Source: Branchiostoma belcheri
Lineage: Eukaryota; Chordata; Leptocardii; Amphioxiformes; Branchiostomatidae
NCBI RefSeq assembly: GCF_001625305.1
Contig: NW_017803246.1
Span: 64,314-128,313, forward strand
DNA length: 64,000 nucleotides
Reading direction: 5' to 3'
The notes below the pieces were generated by a model. It had not been told where the DNA came from. It saw only the letters and a list, made by a program, of their open reading frames with translations, and ran no database searches. Below are positions 11,327 through 22,300 of the stretch, piece after piece. The stretch's first letter is position 1, and every line of letters begins with the position of its first letter. A program made the translations under genes and the position numbers.

Positions 11327-14300
11327 ATGGCGGCTCCAAATGGAAAGGTAGGATACAACAAGATTATATAAAGTAGGTTTGGCTTGCTTTGAGCAGTGTA
11401 TTATGAAATAACAAGAAGGTTAGCCCAAAATTTAACTTTCTCTCCTATATTAAAATTATGTTCCAGTTTTGGACATTTCTGGACTCCCTGCCCTGAAAGT
11501 AACGCTGTACACGTTATTCATACCGAATTATGCATCTCTATGAAATACCGAATTTCAATTTAATAGTCTGTTAATTGTTTATAATTGATCTACACATAGT
11601 AGTAAGATATGCCCACATTTTCATGTGACATCATAATTTGCAAAAAAGTCTCAATGATCTTGTTTGGTAAGACCAAGGAAATCCCTAAGGAATTCGTTCA
11701 TGACCCACATTTTGCCCCCCAGGTTGCTGTGATCACGGGAGGGAATGCTGGGATAGGCCTGACCCTCGCAGAGAGGTTGCTGACCCTTGACCCGACCTTG
11801 ACCCTATGCCTGGCCTGTAGGAACATGATGAAGGTCAGGAGTCATTGATGTTATCGTAATTTGCTTGTCGTATTTTGGATGGCACACACACGAAAACATC
11901 GCTGAACCAAAATGTTGTATTTTGCAGGCAGAAGCAGCGAGACAAGCCCTTCTGACCTCTCACCCCGGGTCACGTGTGGAGTGCGTTCGGCTCGACACCA
12001 GCGACGTCCAGTCAGTGTACACCGCGGCACAGAAAATCCGGGAGGAGTACCCAAGGGTCAACTACCTCTACCTTAATGCTGGTACAGAGAAAATAGTAAC
12101 GTTATCGTATTCAGAACCGTGCCTGTACCTGTCTAGGTCTTAGATGCCCGAATGGGTTAGGGTAAATAGAGTCAGGCATGGTTCTGTATAGTCTCTGGTT
12201 ATTGTATCCCAAACCTTGCCCATCTAGTTCTGTGCCTAAATTAGTCAGGGTTAGGAGCAGGCACAGTTCTGGATAATCTCCAGTTATTGTATCCTGAACT
12301 TTGCCTATCTAGTTCTGTGCCTGAATGAGCTAGGGTCAGGGTCAGGCACGGTTCTGGATAGTCTCCATGTATCCAAGAATATAGATTTGCCCCATTCATG
12401 GTTTTGGATAAGTGTGGACCATCCAAAACCATGTCTAAGCATGATTCTGGATAAAGCACGGTTCTAAACACATATACACCTGGCCTGTTACTTTGAGTTT
12501 AAAAAGACATTCAAATTGGGTAAATAATAGACTGATAATTATCTCAAACAAACAATTTCGCAGGTACGATGGGGAAGGTGTCAGTAGATGCAGCGGCCAT
12601 CTTGAAAGCGTTGGTGTCACCGCGAGCGCCTGAAATCTTCCGCACCGGAGAGAAGCTCCTCTCGCAGAAGGACGAGACAACGAAGGACGGACTGCAGGAA
12701 ATCTTTGCCACAAACGTCTTCGGACACTTCGTGCTGATCAGGGAGCTGGAAGACGTCTTGTGCCAGGCTGACCACACCTCTCAGGTAATGTCAGCCATGT
12801 GTAGATGAACCTTAGACATCTAGGTAATAAAAAAACAGTTACTCATCGACAAGCAACTGGATATGATTTTGGAAACGGTCAGATGTTTCAGGTAGCATCC
12901 ACTACCTTTCGTCAGTGACACTAAGAGACCAGAGGAGAAATGCAGGTTTAATATAATAAGTACGAACTATTGATAATGTCAGCCATGTCTTGAGCTTGAG
13001 ACACGTTGCACACATGGATTTGTAGCTCCTTAAGACACATCACAAACTAAGTTAAATCTTAAGACGCATAAAAGTAGGTTCTTAGACACACCACACAGGT
13101 AAATGTATCACCTGTAACTTCTTTAGACAGGTCTTGTGCCAGGCAGACCACACCTCTCAGGTTTGGCCAGAAGTGTCTTAAGACACATTGCACAGATAGA
13201 TTCAAAATTTATCACCTGTGACATTTTAAAACACACCACAAAGGTAAATTTATGTGGCCAGAAGCTCTTGGGGAGGAGACCAATCAGCCACTGACAGTGG
13301 AACCAAGAGATTGTGTACACAGACAAGGTAAACAGACATCTACTGTGAAATATAACATCTGTGTCCATAATATCACCAGGGTCCACAATATCGCCACCTT
13401 GAGAAACAGTGTGCTTAAAGATATTTTTACTGCAACATACTTTTGGTACGCACTCCTTCACACATCAAATGTACATACCTACTAGTAGGGTGTGTTGCAG
13501 CAAAAATATCTTTAAGCACACTATTTCTCAAGGTGGCGATATCATGGACCCTGGTGATATTATGGACACAGATGTTACAACTTAGGGTTAGAAGTTGTTC
13601 TAATTGGTCACATGCACTGTATGACACCATCTTTTGACCTCCAACCTTTGCCCTTCAGGTCATCTGGACGTCCTCCCAGAACGCCACCAGGAAGGCGTTT
13701 GACCTTGAGGACTTCCAGCACAGTCAAGGTCACGAGGGTTACAGCTCCTCCAAGTACGTGACGGACGTGCTCAGCGCGGCGTTGAACGAGCGATACCGCG
13801 GCCGCGGGCTGTTCTCCCACACCGCGTGCCCCGGGCTCGTTGTGACGAACCTTACCAAGGGCATCCTGCCCTTCTGGCTGTGGTGGCTCATGCTGCCCCT
13901 GCTGTGGCTCATGCGGGCGCTGGTACCGAGCATGACCATCAGTCCGCACAATGGTACAGAGGTGCTGGTACGTACTGCTGTTGTCTTGGAGGGTAATTAC
14001 CTAGGTGATGTGTTGCCTAGGTGATGTGTTGACTTGGTGATGTAGTACCTACATGTACAATGTGGGTGATGGTACCAAGCATGACCATCAGTCCCCACAA
14101 TGGTACAGAGGTGTTGGTACATACTGCTGTTGTCTTGGAGGGTAGTTACCTAGGTGATGTGTTACCTTGCTGATCTGTTACCGCCGGGGTGATGTGTTAA
14201 CTAGGTGATGTGTTACCTAGGTGATGTATTGCCTAGGTGATGTGTTGCCTAGGTGATGTGTTACCTTGGTGATGTGTTACCTAGGTGATGTGTTACCTAG

Positions 14301-14615
14301 GTGATCTGTTACCGAGGTGAGGTGTGGTGTCATGTGTGCTAACAGGTGTGTTTGTTCCAGGTGTGGCTGTCCCAACAGGTGTGCTAACAGGTGTGTTTGT
14401 TGCAGGTGTGGCTGTCCCAACAGGTGCCCTCCAGTCTGGACCCCCTGTGTAAGTACACCAGCAGGTGTAAGGTGTGGGGGACGGCCTACGTGGACAGGGA
14501 GAAACTGGACATCGACCTGCCAACAGCCGAGCAGTTCTACCAGAAACTCCTGCAGCTAGAAAACCACTTCAGGGAGAAGTACAGGGAGGTCAGGTCAAAG
14601 ATCAGGGGTCAATGA
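11327..14615 (+). CDS. HSD17B7: 3-keto-steroid reductase / 17-beta-hydroxysteroid dehydrogenase 7 (6 exons, complete)
   Basis: Short-chain dehydrogenase; in vertebrates it is the ER enzyme that reduces 3-ketosteroids in C4 demethylation during cholesterol synthesis and can reduce oestrone, using NADPH. Exons: 11327-11347, 11723-11833, 11928-12081, 12564-12784, 13659-13967, 14406-14615. The total is 1026 nt (341 aa), the same length as the human enzyme, and all junctions are GT-AG in phase. The start ATG gives a seven-codon first exon (MAAPNGK) that joins in phase 0 to the Rossmann fold. Motifs: TGGNAGIG (residues 12-19), LNAG ending at residue 96, catalytic Ser in WTSS (about 174), YSSSK (Tyr197, Lys201). 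A hydrophobic patch FWLWWLMLPLLWLM near residue 240 fits membrane association. The last exon has the family's AEQFYQKLLQLE helix. A terminal-exon copy lies at 48.3-48.9 kb. Confidence 0.92.
12110..12365. repeat. About 85-bp tandem repeat in HSD17B7 intron 3
   Basis: Two to three imperfect copies of a unit containing GGTTCTGGATAGTCTCC, TTATTGTATCC and CTAGTTCTGTGCCT. It lies within the intron with no coding content. Confidence 0.7.
13128..13165 (+). repeat. Partial copy of HSD17B7 exon 4 3' end in intron 4
   Basis: About 30 bases (GTCTTGTGCCAGGC...CACACCTCTCAG) repeat the end of exon 4 (12753-12784) with one change and are followed by GTTTGG. It is a decoy donor copy about 370 bases downstream of the true junction. 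Confidence 0.75.
13353..13577. repeat. Large inverted repeat (88-bp arms) in HSD17B7 intron 4
   Basis: The left arm 13353-13440 and right arm 13490-13577 are near-perfect reverse complements (TAACATCTGTGTCCATAATA... / ...TATTATGGACACAGATGTTA), separated by a 49-base loop. It is likely a foldback MITE. It would form a stable hairpin in RNA from either strand. Confidence 0.9.
13992..14325 (+). repeat. CTAGGTGATGTGTTAC array and exon 5 copy in HSD17B7 intron 5
   Basis: About nine copies of a 16-17 base unit (CTAGGTGATGTGTTAC/GC) fill most of intron 5. Embedded at 14071-14165 is a copy of the last about 47 bases of exon 5 with its donor and the following intron (compare 13921-14020). The exon end and intron start were therefore duplicated together. 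Confidence 0.85.
14340..14396 (+). repeat. Duplicate of the HSD17B7 exon 6 acceptor region
   Basis: The segment GTGTGCTAACAGGTGTG...TTCCAG followed by GTGTGGCTGTCCCAACAG repeats the acceptor and first 18 bases of exon 6 (14406 on). It makes a decoy 3' splice site about 45 bases upstream of the real one. Confidence 0.75.
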
Positions 14616-15283
14616 CAGTACAACTAGGTCAGAGGTCATATAGGCATCTCCGAAGTATATTTTTACCTTTGGTTGAACCGTGTCCTATCATGAACGTAAC
14701 ATTCTACAGACTACTGCAAAGTACTGCACAAGAAAAGAGATCAGGACAAAGGACAAGACTTTCAGTTCTGAACATCCATAAGTTACAGTGGACCCATTAG
14801 ATGAGTGACGTTTGATATTAAACTTCAAATAATAGGTTTGATGAGTAAATGAACAGTCTGAGAATCTGCAATTAGACTAAAAAATTAGATTGTTCTTATT
14901 GAAAGTCTGAAACAACTAAACTACACGGAACAGTAAAAGGCGTTCAAAGTATGGCCAAAAGTCAGTTCCCAAAGGAATTTTATTTTGTATCTAACACAAT
15001 ACAGTGTGTTATACCACTGAAGTGCCACCATAATTCTTCTGTCACGTAGTGCAATTCCCAGATCGTTCCATTTTCTGAACATCGCAGGAGTCATCAATAA
15101 ATTCAGTAAAATGTACCGCCAATCACACAGTTTTAAATTAGTGTTTGTGAATTGAAAGAAATACTTAATATTGTACTTTGCTTTTACAATGGACTTAAAC
15201 TTTGTTTATAACACTTGAGGCTGTCTGTTTTATTTATAACTACATTCTATATGAGATCATCCCGTTTATGTAGTAGATTCTTC

Positions 15284-15375
15284 CATTCCAAAATGGCGGT
15301 AGGCAGAAGTTAAAAAGTTCTTGAAAGTCGGTTCCAAAAGTTGAAGGAAGTTTTCTGGTGACATCCATGAAGAAA
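15284..15375 (+). promoter_or_regulatory. Candidate NLR-1 promoter / 5' exon (copy A)
   Basis: This is one of four paralogous segments, one upstream of each NLR gene. It has a YY1-like AAAATGGCGG, then a conserved tract (TCGGTTCCAAAAG..GAAGGAAGTTTTCTGG) ending CCATGAAGAAA just before a strong GTAAGT donor. Conservation between copies and the constant order relative to the minisatellite and start exon suggest a 5' UTR exon. If spliced to the last minisatellite acceptor it would give a short upstream frame M-K-K-V-F-L-stop. No transcript evidence. Confidence 0.45.
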
Positions 15376-16208
15376 GTAAGTACAGATCCCATCTGTCAAC
15401 TGTTCAGTGTTTCAAGATCCACTTTTCTTTTATTTAACTGCAATGTGATGTTGAACAACAGATTAGAAAGCAAATATCTGACTGAGACCAACGCAATGTA
15501 AATTAAATTGTTATTTTGCCCTTTGGACTTAATGGGGGAGGGGGGCATCCAAAGGTCGTCCTTGTTGAAAGAATTGATTTTTTTTCACACTTCCCATAAT
15601 GCACTTTCATGGCATTGCAAAATAGGCGTACCAGAGATTTTACAGCAAGTTTTTGTTATGCAAAAATACAGCTAAAACCTTGAGTAGGAAAACAGCAAAA
15701 TACAGGAAATTCTAACAGGCTTTAACTGTGGACAAAAGCGTAGAAAGAAGGTACTGGGGTAAGAGATGTTGTTTCTTAAAAGGAACAGACTAGAAGTACA
15801 CCACAGTGAACATCCATTTTGACATTGTACCAGGCACTATAGCCAGCATTGACTCACATGCCTATGCTGTGTACATTCATACATTTACTGGTCACCAAAT
15901 ATAGTCCACAGACGCCCTACTTTTCAAAAACCTGATAATAAGTGCATGAGAATTTGCCACCTCAAGTGGTACCAATAATGAAATTTGGGGTTCTGGCCCA
16001 TGGACTAAAAGATGATGTACTCCATTTTGATATGATTGTACCGGGCATGTGCCCGCTGCAGCGTTGATTCACATGCCTAGCAGTATATTTAGTAACGTTC
16101 AACGATGACAGAATATAAGCATATAATGCACTCAATGGTAGCAACTGGGGCTTTATATATAATGGTGTTAAATAGTTGCAGGTATTACCAGTGCCCACAG
16201 CAGTCTAA

Positions 16209-16549
16209 GGCCACACCATAATTTCTTGGTTAACGGATTCGCCCGCTTCATTTTTTTCTGGTTTGCAGATAAAAATTCAGAATCAACTGCAAAATGAACA
16301 GTTGAAAACAGTCCTTTTCATCCTAGTTGTTACAGTTATCCCATCTTTCAATGCAGTGGTATCATTAAAAGTTCAAAATTCATTGTTTAAATTTTGAACC
16401 AGCCTGGTGTGTTGACTTCATGGCTCCTATCGTACCATTTTGGGCCATAATACGTAGGATGCCTAGGTCTGTTGTTTTTTTTTTTCGCCCGCCCGCTCCA
16501 TTATTTTTCTAGAAAAATCCGTTAACCAAGAAATTAAATTGATGTGGCC
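16209..16549. mobile_element. PIF/Harbinger-like MITE, subfamily 1
   Basis: 341 bp with terminal inverted repeats (GGCCACAcCATAATTTCTTG... / ...AAGAAATTaaattgATGTGGCC) flanked by TAA on both sides. A three-base TAA/TTA target duplication with GG-starting ends fits Tourist-like MITEs. No coding capacity. Confidence 0.7.
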
Positions 16550-16728
16550 TAACCTTGGACTTCAGACTAATATTCCTGTCTCTCCGTGTCTGTCTCGGGA
16601 TATAATTTCTTCAATCCTTCCTTAGTACTGATTATGGAGCCAAGGTACTTAAACTGTTCCAGTGTTTAGAGCCTTCCTGGTTCACAACTGATTTCCCCTA
16701 CATATTGTCTACTTGTACTTATTTCCCC

Positions 16729-16954
16729 TTATAGGGGGCCCGCAAGCCCTTTCCCGTGGAGCGTAATTGGCCGTTTTAATTCTACGTAGAGCGTAGACGG
16801 ACCACTCCAATATTTTTGCGTAGAGCGTATTCGGTGTTTTAATTCTACGTAATGCGTTGCAGCCACTTGGAATTTATCGTAAAGCGTAATCGAGAGGTTT
16901 CCGAATTCAGTGTAGAGCGTTGTCGGGACCCCTCCCTTGCAGGCCCTCCTTATA
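16729..16954. mobile_element. Small inverted-repeat element with GTAGAGCGTA array
   Basis: The ends TATAGGGGGCCCGCAAG and CTTGCAGGCCCTCCTTATA are imperfect inverted repeats. Inside, six variants of GTAGAGCGTA recur every 26-36 bases. The family is not recognised. Confidence 0.5.
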
Positions 16955-16983
16955 CTGCACATAAAACATAGTGATGGTAACAA

Positions 16984-17393
16984 GGCCACAGCAAGTAACT
17001 TGTATGGATGACATCAGTGCGCGCATTAATTTTCGCCTTATTTTGGAAAAAAAAATTGTTGCCTTCTGACAGTGGTCAGCATGCCAAAAATGGGCAAAGA
17101 TGTTATGTTGCCATGCCGGAAGGTGGATGACAGATAACTATGAAGAGAGGAGACAAGAAAAGGCTCTGATTTAATGTATTGTTTCCTACTTTGATGCTGT
17201 GATATGTGATGGTGGCTGTGTATATGTGATGTTCCCACTGAATCAAAACCATTTTACAATGATTGAGTCAACATTTTAAAATGTAGGAACCTAGCTTGTT
17301 TTTTTGGCCCGCCTTGGTTTTTTTTTTTCGCCCGCTCGCGTTAGATTTGGAGTCTTCGGGGGAAGTCATCCATAAAATTTACTTGCTGTGGCC
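16984..17393 (-). mobile_element. PIF/Harbinger-like MITE, subfamily 2
   Basis: 410 bp. The ends GGCCACAGCAAGTAA and TTACTTGCTGTGGCC are inverted repeats extending into TGGATGACATC. The same element lies at 31909-32307 in the other orientation and, truncated, at 63606-63893. The right flank is TAA; the left flank has drifted to CAA. Confidence 0.75.
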
Positions 17394-17966
17394 TAAGTAC
17401 TCTCCAAGCAAATGTTTGGGTTTTGGCTTATTTTTCTTCATTTATTTTTGTTTAATTATTTGTTTTATTGTTGGGAAAACATTGCCATTGGCATTGTAGC
17501 AGTTACTGCATGGTACTTCAGTTACTGTAGTGCTTTGGAGTTTTATATCTCTTGATCTGGGCATGCTATGGTTGTGATTTTATTGTGGGGATCGATATGG
17601 TAGTTTTTGGTCCACTAATAATGGACATTCCAGTGAATTTCTACATGTATACATGTAATACAGCAGTAGCACATTTGGGTTTCATTATCTTGCCAAGCTG
17701 TGGTCTTTATTTTTTCTTCCCACTGGGCAGGTGTTGAGGAGTAGATTTGGCCCCCTTATTATTATTATGGAACTGCAGGTAGCATTTTGTGTTAAACTTT
17801 TTTTTGCTGAGGATGACTGGAGCAAGCGTCAAAGGGTTTTCCTTTCCAGGTAATGATTAGCACAGGGTGTCCAAATTAGGACCTTGTTTACACAATTTTA
17901 AGTACACGTCTACAGCATGACTAAATGTGACATAATGAGGCTGAAGGTTCTGGGGCAGGGGGTACA

Positions 17967-18097
17967 CAGGTGTTGTTACCACATACCTGACACACACCTG
18001 TCTGTTCCAGGTGTTGTTACCACATACCTGACACGCACCTGTCTGTTCCAGGTGTTGTTACCACATACCTGACACACACCTGTCTGTTCCAGGTGTT
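17967..18097 (+). repeat. 41-bp minisatellite upstream of NLR-1 (about 3 units)
   Basis: The unit begins CAGGTGTTGTTACCACATAC and ends CACACCTGTCTGTTC. It contains an inverted pair of E-box cores (CAGGTG, CACCTG). Its end, CCTGTCTGTTCCAG, reads as a polypyrimidine tract plus AG acceptor. The last unit abuts the start-codon exon. Confidence 0.95.
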
Positions 18098-18133
18098 CCT
18101 ATAATGCTGATGTAGCTGACACCTGTGTGAGTC

Positions 18134-19373
18134 ATGGCTGAGGGCCAGGGGGCGGCTGGGTGCTCAGGTGAAACTGCAGAGTCCAGCTCAGTTCTCCTGG
18201 TGAGTGGCCAGTATGCCACATCTGAGGACTGCAGTTCCCCCGTCAGCCGACAGGTGGCCCAGACCCTAACAGGAGCAGGGTGGAAAGTTTACAGTACCAT
18301 TTTGGAGGATACAGAGGAGGACAGAAAGTGTGCTGAGGCTGATGGAGTGGAGCTCATCCTCCCAACCCGCAGTCAGGGAGACACAAGGGAACCCTGTCTG
18401 GCTTGGCTGACCTTTGACCACCCTACACGCTATCCCAGACTCCCACAGAATGCAGGGTGGATTGTGGGTAATGCTGGGGTCACCAGCAGAGCAGCAGCAA
18501 CTATCAAGGAACAGCGTTTCCCCCAAGCAAGCCTCAGTCTTGTCACCCAGACTATACCTGAAGACACAGAGAAGTACAAGGAAGATGAGAAGGCCATGGG
18601 CATCGGACAGAAGGAAGACTCCATCAGACAAGATGCAGAGAAGGCAGATACTGTGTTTTCTGTGGGACACAGAACACAAGACCACTTTGTAAACTCATTT
18701 CGTGCAATTCCTAAAGACAAGAGGCCAACTCACTACCTCTTCCTGCCCAAACCATCAGACTTGTTCCTGAACACTACAGTTGAGTACTTTGAAACAAGTG
18801 AGAAAGTTGTTCTTTTATTTGGTAGTGTGACAACAGTTGAGAGGTTGAAAGGTTTTGACTTGGCAGTCAAGATCTTGTCAAAAGTGGTAGAAAGGAGTCA
18901 GGACAGAATCAAGTTGCGGATTTGTGGTGTCAGTAAAGAGGAGTATCAGGCCAGTTTGGGCATTCTCCAAACCAGCATCAACTCAGGAAAACTGATCCCC
19001 ACCCTTCTCCCACACGGCACCCAGGAAGACGTCTGCCGAGACATGCAGCAGGCCCACCTAGTTCTCATGCCCTCCCGTGCAGAACCCTTCGGACTGGTTG
19101 GTCTGGAGGCCATGGCAGCCGGCGTGCCGGTCCTCATATCTGACCAATCAGGACTGGCGGACTTGGTCAATAAGGTCGTACCAGAATTCCACCACTCCAT
19201 TCTCAGAATCACGGGTGACGATTCTGTAGATGTTGGACGTTGGGCAGATCAGATTGCGGATGTTCTGCGGATGTCAGAAGCCGAGTTCCGTCGGGCTGCA
19301 GAACTCAAGCAGAAACTCCTGGAGTCCAGATACTGGGAAGAGTCTCATCAGCAATTCCTTCAGGCATTTGGAG
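18134..19373 (+). CDS. NLR-1 exon 1: MAEGQGAAG leader plus GT4-type glycosyltransferase domain
   Basis: One 413-codon exon. Residues 1-15 match the start exon of the other NLR genes. Residues 18-405 form a GT-B fold candidate: a first Rossmann half beginning SSVLLVSGQYA, a middle segment IPEDTEKYKEDEKAMG...ADTVFSVG, and a C-terminal half with RLKGFDLAVKIL (237-248) and the GT4 EX7E motif in AEPFGLVGLEAMAAGVPVL (Glu317 and Glu325). Such enzymes move a sugar from a nucleotide-sugar with retention. The usual Gly-Arg before the KG(F/Y)D motif is Gly-Ser here (Ser231), so activity is uncertain. The donor at 19373/19374 (GGAG|GTCAGG) is predicted. The intron that follows the leader in NLR-4 is absent. 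Confidence 0.75.
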
Positions 19374-22300
19374 GTCAGGAAATTGTTGTTTTGCTACAAG
19401 GTCTTCACTTTCCTCTCTCAAACTGAAGAAATGGACATTTATGTGTAATGAAATATTGGCATAAATGCATCAGTGAATTAATTTCTCCTTTCTACCAAAA
19501 ATTGCCAACTGATATAAAATTGTATAAAAGCATTAAGTACAAAAGAGTTAAAAGACTTTCTGAATGTACTAGTACTTAAAATCTGCAGGAATTTTACACA
19601 ATCTAAATTAAGGCTTTGGTATGACTAAGTCTTCATTAGTAAAAAAATTAAATTAGTATGCATTGTCATGTCAGTTTCTGTCTGAAAAAAATATTTTTGA
19701 AGATTTTAAACATCCACATACTATGAAACTGTTTTAATTCATCTGTAAATTCTTGTCAAAGGTAATAATTTCCTGCAACAGAATGTCTAAAGTCCAACTG
19801 AACTGTACATGTGTGCAGGTCACGTTTCTGAAGTCCAGAAGGGAAAGAGCTGTGCAGCTCTTACTGGGGAGACGGCCACTGATGGAGGGTCAAGGAATCC
19901 CTCGGAACCAGGTAACTTCTGAAAACTGCATCATTCTTACACTAATACTGCATATGTTTATCAAGGCTAAACTTTGTTGATTTGATTTCAAACTTCAAAT
20001 CATTTTTCATTTGTACCAGTCTGAGAAAAACACATATTATATGGTGTCACTGGAGATCTTGACATCTTCACATGTAAGAAACAATTTTTAGGATTAATAA
20101 CTATTACTGACACTGTTATACTACATTTTGCTTAATACTAAGATAAATGTATAACTAAGTTCTGTCCTCTTCCAGAAGTTCCAGTTCCAGTTGGAGCTGC
20201 AGGAACAGAGTCTTCTTCAGTGACAGGTGTCAATCAGACAGGTGTCAAAATTCAAGTAAAAAATGAGTGTCATCTGTGTTTGTAACAATACTGTAAGTAA
20301 CGTTAGGTTTTTTGACCTACAATTTAGATAATTTATATTTTAGTATGCACATTGTACCCCAGCAAGCTGTGAGCCAAAATAACTCACCTTGCATTTATCC
20401 AAAGGTTGATGTTTAGAGAAACACTTTGATAAGAGATTATTGATTCTTTTCTTATTACATGTATTGTTCATAAATAAGTAGTTCAATCTGACAAGAACTT
20501 TTCCCCTCATGTATTTCTAAGTTTGAGTTTGAAATTTTATAACCATGATTACTTCTATTCCAGATTTGTTCCAAGAATCTGTGAAGAGGTACTATGAGTT
20601 GAAACTGACTCACTTCAAGCCTCTGATCTGGAATGATGACTTCACACTTAGCCTCAGTGATATCTTCACCCAGTTAGAGTTGATACAAAAATCAAAACAT
20701 AAAAGGTCAGAATCAATGAGGGGAGAACAGAGAAAAGAGCTTAAGTCATTAGACGACTTGTTCAAGCCAGATGTCACAGGACTGTCCACAGCACCAAGGT
20801 GCATTCTGATTGAGGGTGAAGCTGGAGGGGGGAAGACAACGTTTCTGTCCAAAGAAGCCTTAGATGCCGTCTCACAGAAAACAGAGCTGGGCAGACGGCA
20901 CAACATCGTCCTGTTGATCCGACTCCGGGAGGTGAGAGAGGGGGAGACCATAGAGGAGATGGTGTGGGACCAGTGTGTTGATGAAACAACTGAAGGTATT
21001 GAAGCACAATCCATTAGAACAATCCTACAGAGGAACAAGTCCCGTGTGCTCTTCCTCCTAGATGGGTATGATGAGCTGCGGCCTGAGGCCAGGGCAGCCG
21101 GGCAGGCCATTCCCAAACTGCTGTCTGGCAAGATGTACCCCAACAGCACGATTGTGATCACCTCCCGACCCTCAGCAGGAGTGCAGCAGTACACCCGGCC
21201 AGACTGTCATGTACACATCATGGGTTTCTCCCCTAAACATATGGTGGAATATGTGCAGGAATATTTCATCATTACACAAAATCCTGAGCTGGGAGAGGAG
21301 TTCATCAGGCGATATTTCAGATTTCTATCATTGCCAGGTCGTGCTGATCTAGTATTTCTTCAAAATCAGGAACTCAAAGACCTCATCCAAACCCCAATGT
21401 TCCTGATGTTTGTGTGTCTGCTGTGGGAGGAGGACCAAGAGATGGTGTCTACTGGAACAATGATGGGGCTGTACGACAACCTGCTGACATGTCTGGTCAG
21501 AAAGTGCTGTGAGCGGGAAGGAGTGGAAATGCCAACAGAAGGGCTGCCTACAGAGGTTGCTGAGTCATTACTGCAGCTCGGCAAGCTTGCACTAGAGGCA
21601 CTGCTGAGGAATGAGACCCTGCTTGACCTTACAGAAGTAAAGAGAGAAAAGGTTAATTGGGAGTTACTGTTAAAGCTAGGTGTGGTCTCCTTGGAGGTTT
21701 CTTCCTCGAGATTGCATCCTAGGAAACAGCTGAACTTTTCACACAAGACCATGCAAGAGTTCCTGGCCGGACGATATGTAGCCCATGCTCAAGTGAACCA
21801 AGACATTGTTGAGCTGCTGCAGCTCACCTCCATAAGCAAGGCACTAGAACTCAGTAACCTGCTTCAGTTCACATGTGGCTGTGACTCACGGGCAACACAA
21901 GCTGTGATGGAGGAACTAATCAAGCTCAGCAGAGAGTTCTCACACTTGAAACCTGAACAGTTTCAAAAATCAAATGTGCCAATGGATCCGAATGTGCAAA
22001 AGTCCTGCCAAATCTATGAAAGGTTCGCACACTTGTGCCTGAACATCCTTAGTGAGAGACAAGAACCAGAAGTGCTTCAGGGTATCAGTCAAGCCTTGCC
22101 AATTGTCATGCTGGACGGCTCCATTAACAGTAGAGAAGCCACAGGTCTTAAGTATTACATACAAAATCTTCATTCAGCAAACCTGCCAGACAGGCTCATA
22201 CTTAGGATCCATGGAGACACTGACAGAGACACAGTTCAGTACCTACAGCAGTGTTTTACAACTTCACTCCCTGGACTTAAATTGGACTTGAAACTATTAG

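Larger units (their letters stand above)
15376..17966 (+). other. Stretch upstream of NLR-1: repeats only
   Basis: Apart from the three inverted-repeat elements listed at 16209, 16729 and 16984, I see no exon. It is probably the first intron of NLR-1. Two diverged copies of a segment ending GATTCACATGCCTA lie near 15800-15870 and 16020-16080. Confidence 0.5.

Noticed and set aside
11609..11848. Alternative HSD17B7 start upstream of exon 2 (MPTFSCDIIICKK...)
   Set aside because: It reads through the CCCCCCAG acceptor at 11722; the tiny exon at 11327-11347 joins in phase and gives the family's normal length.
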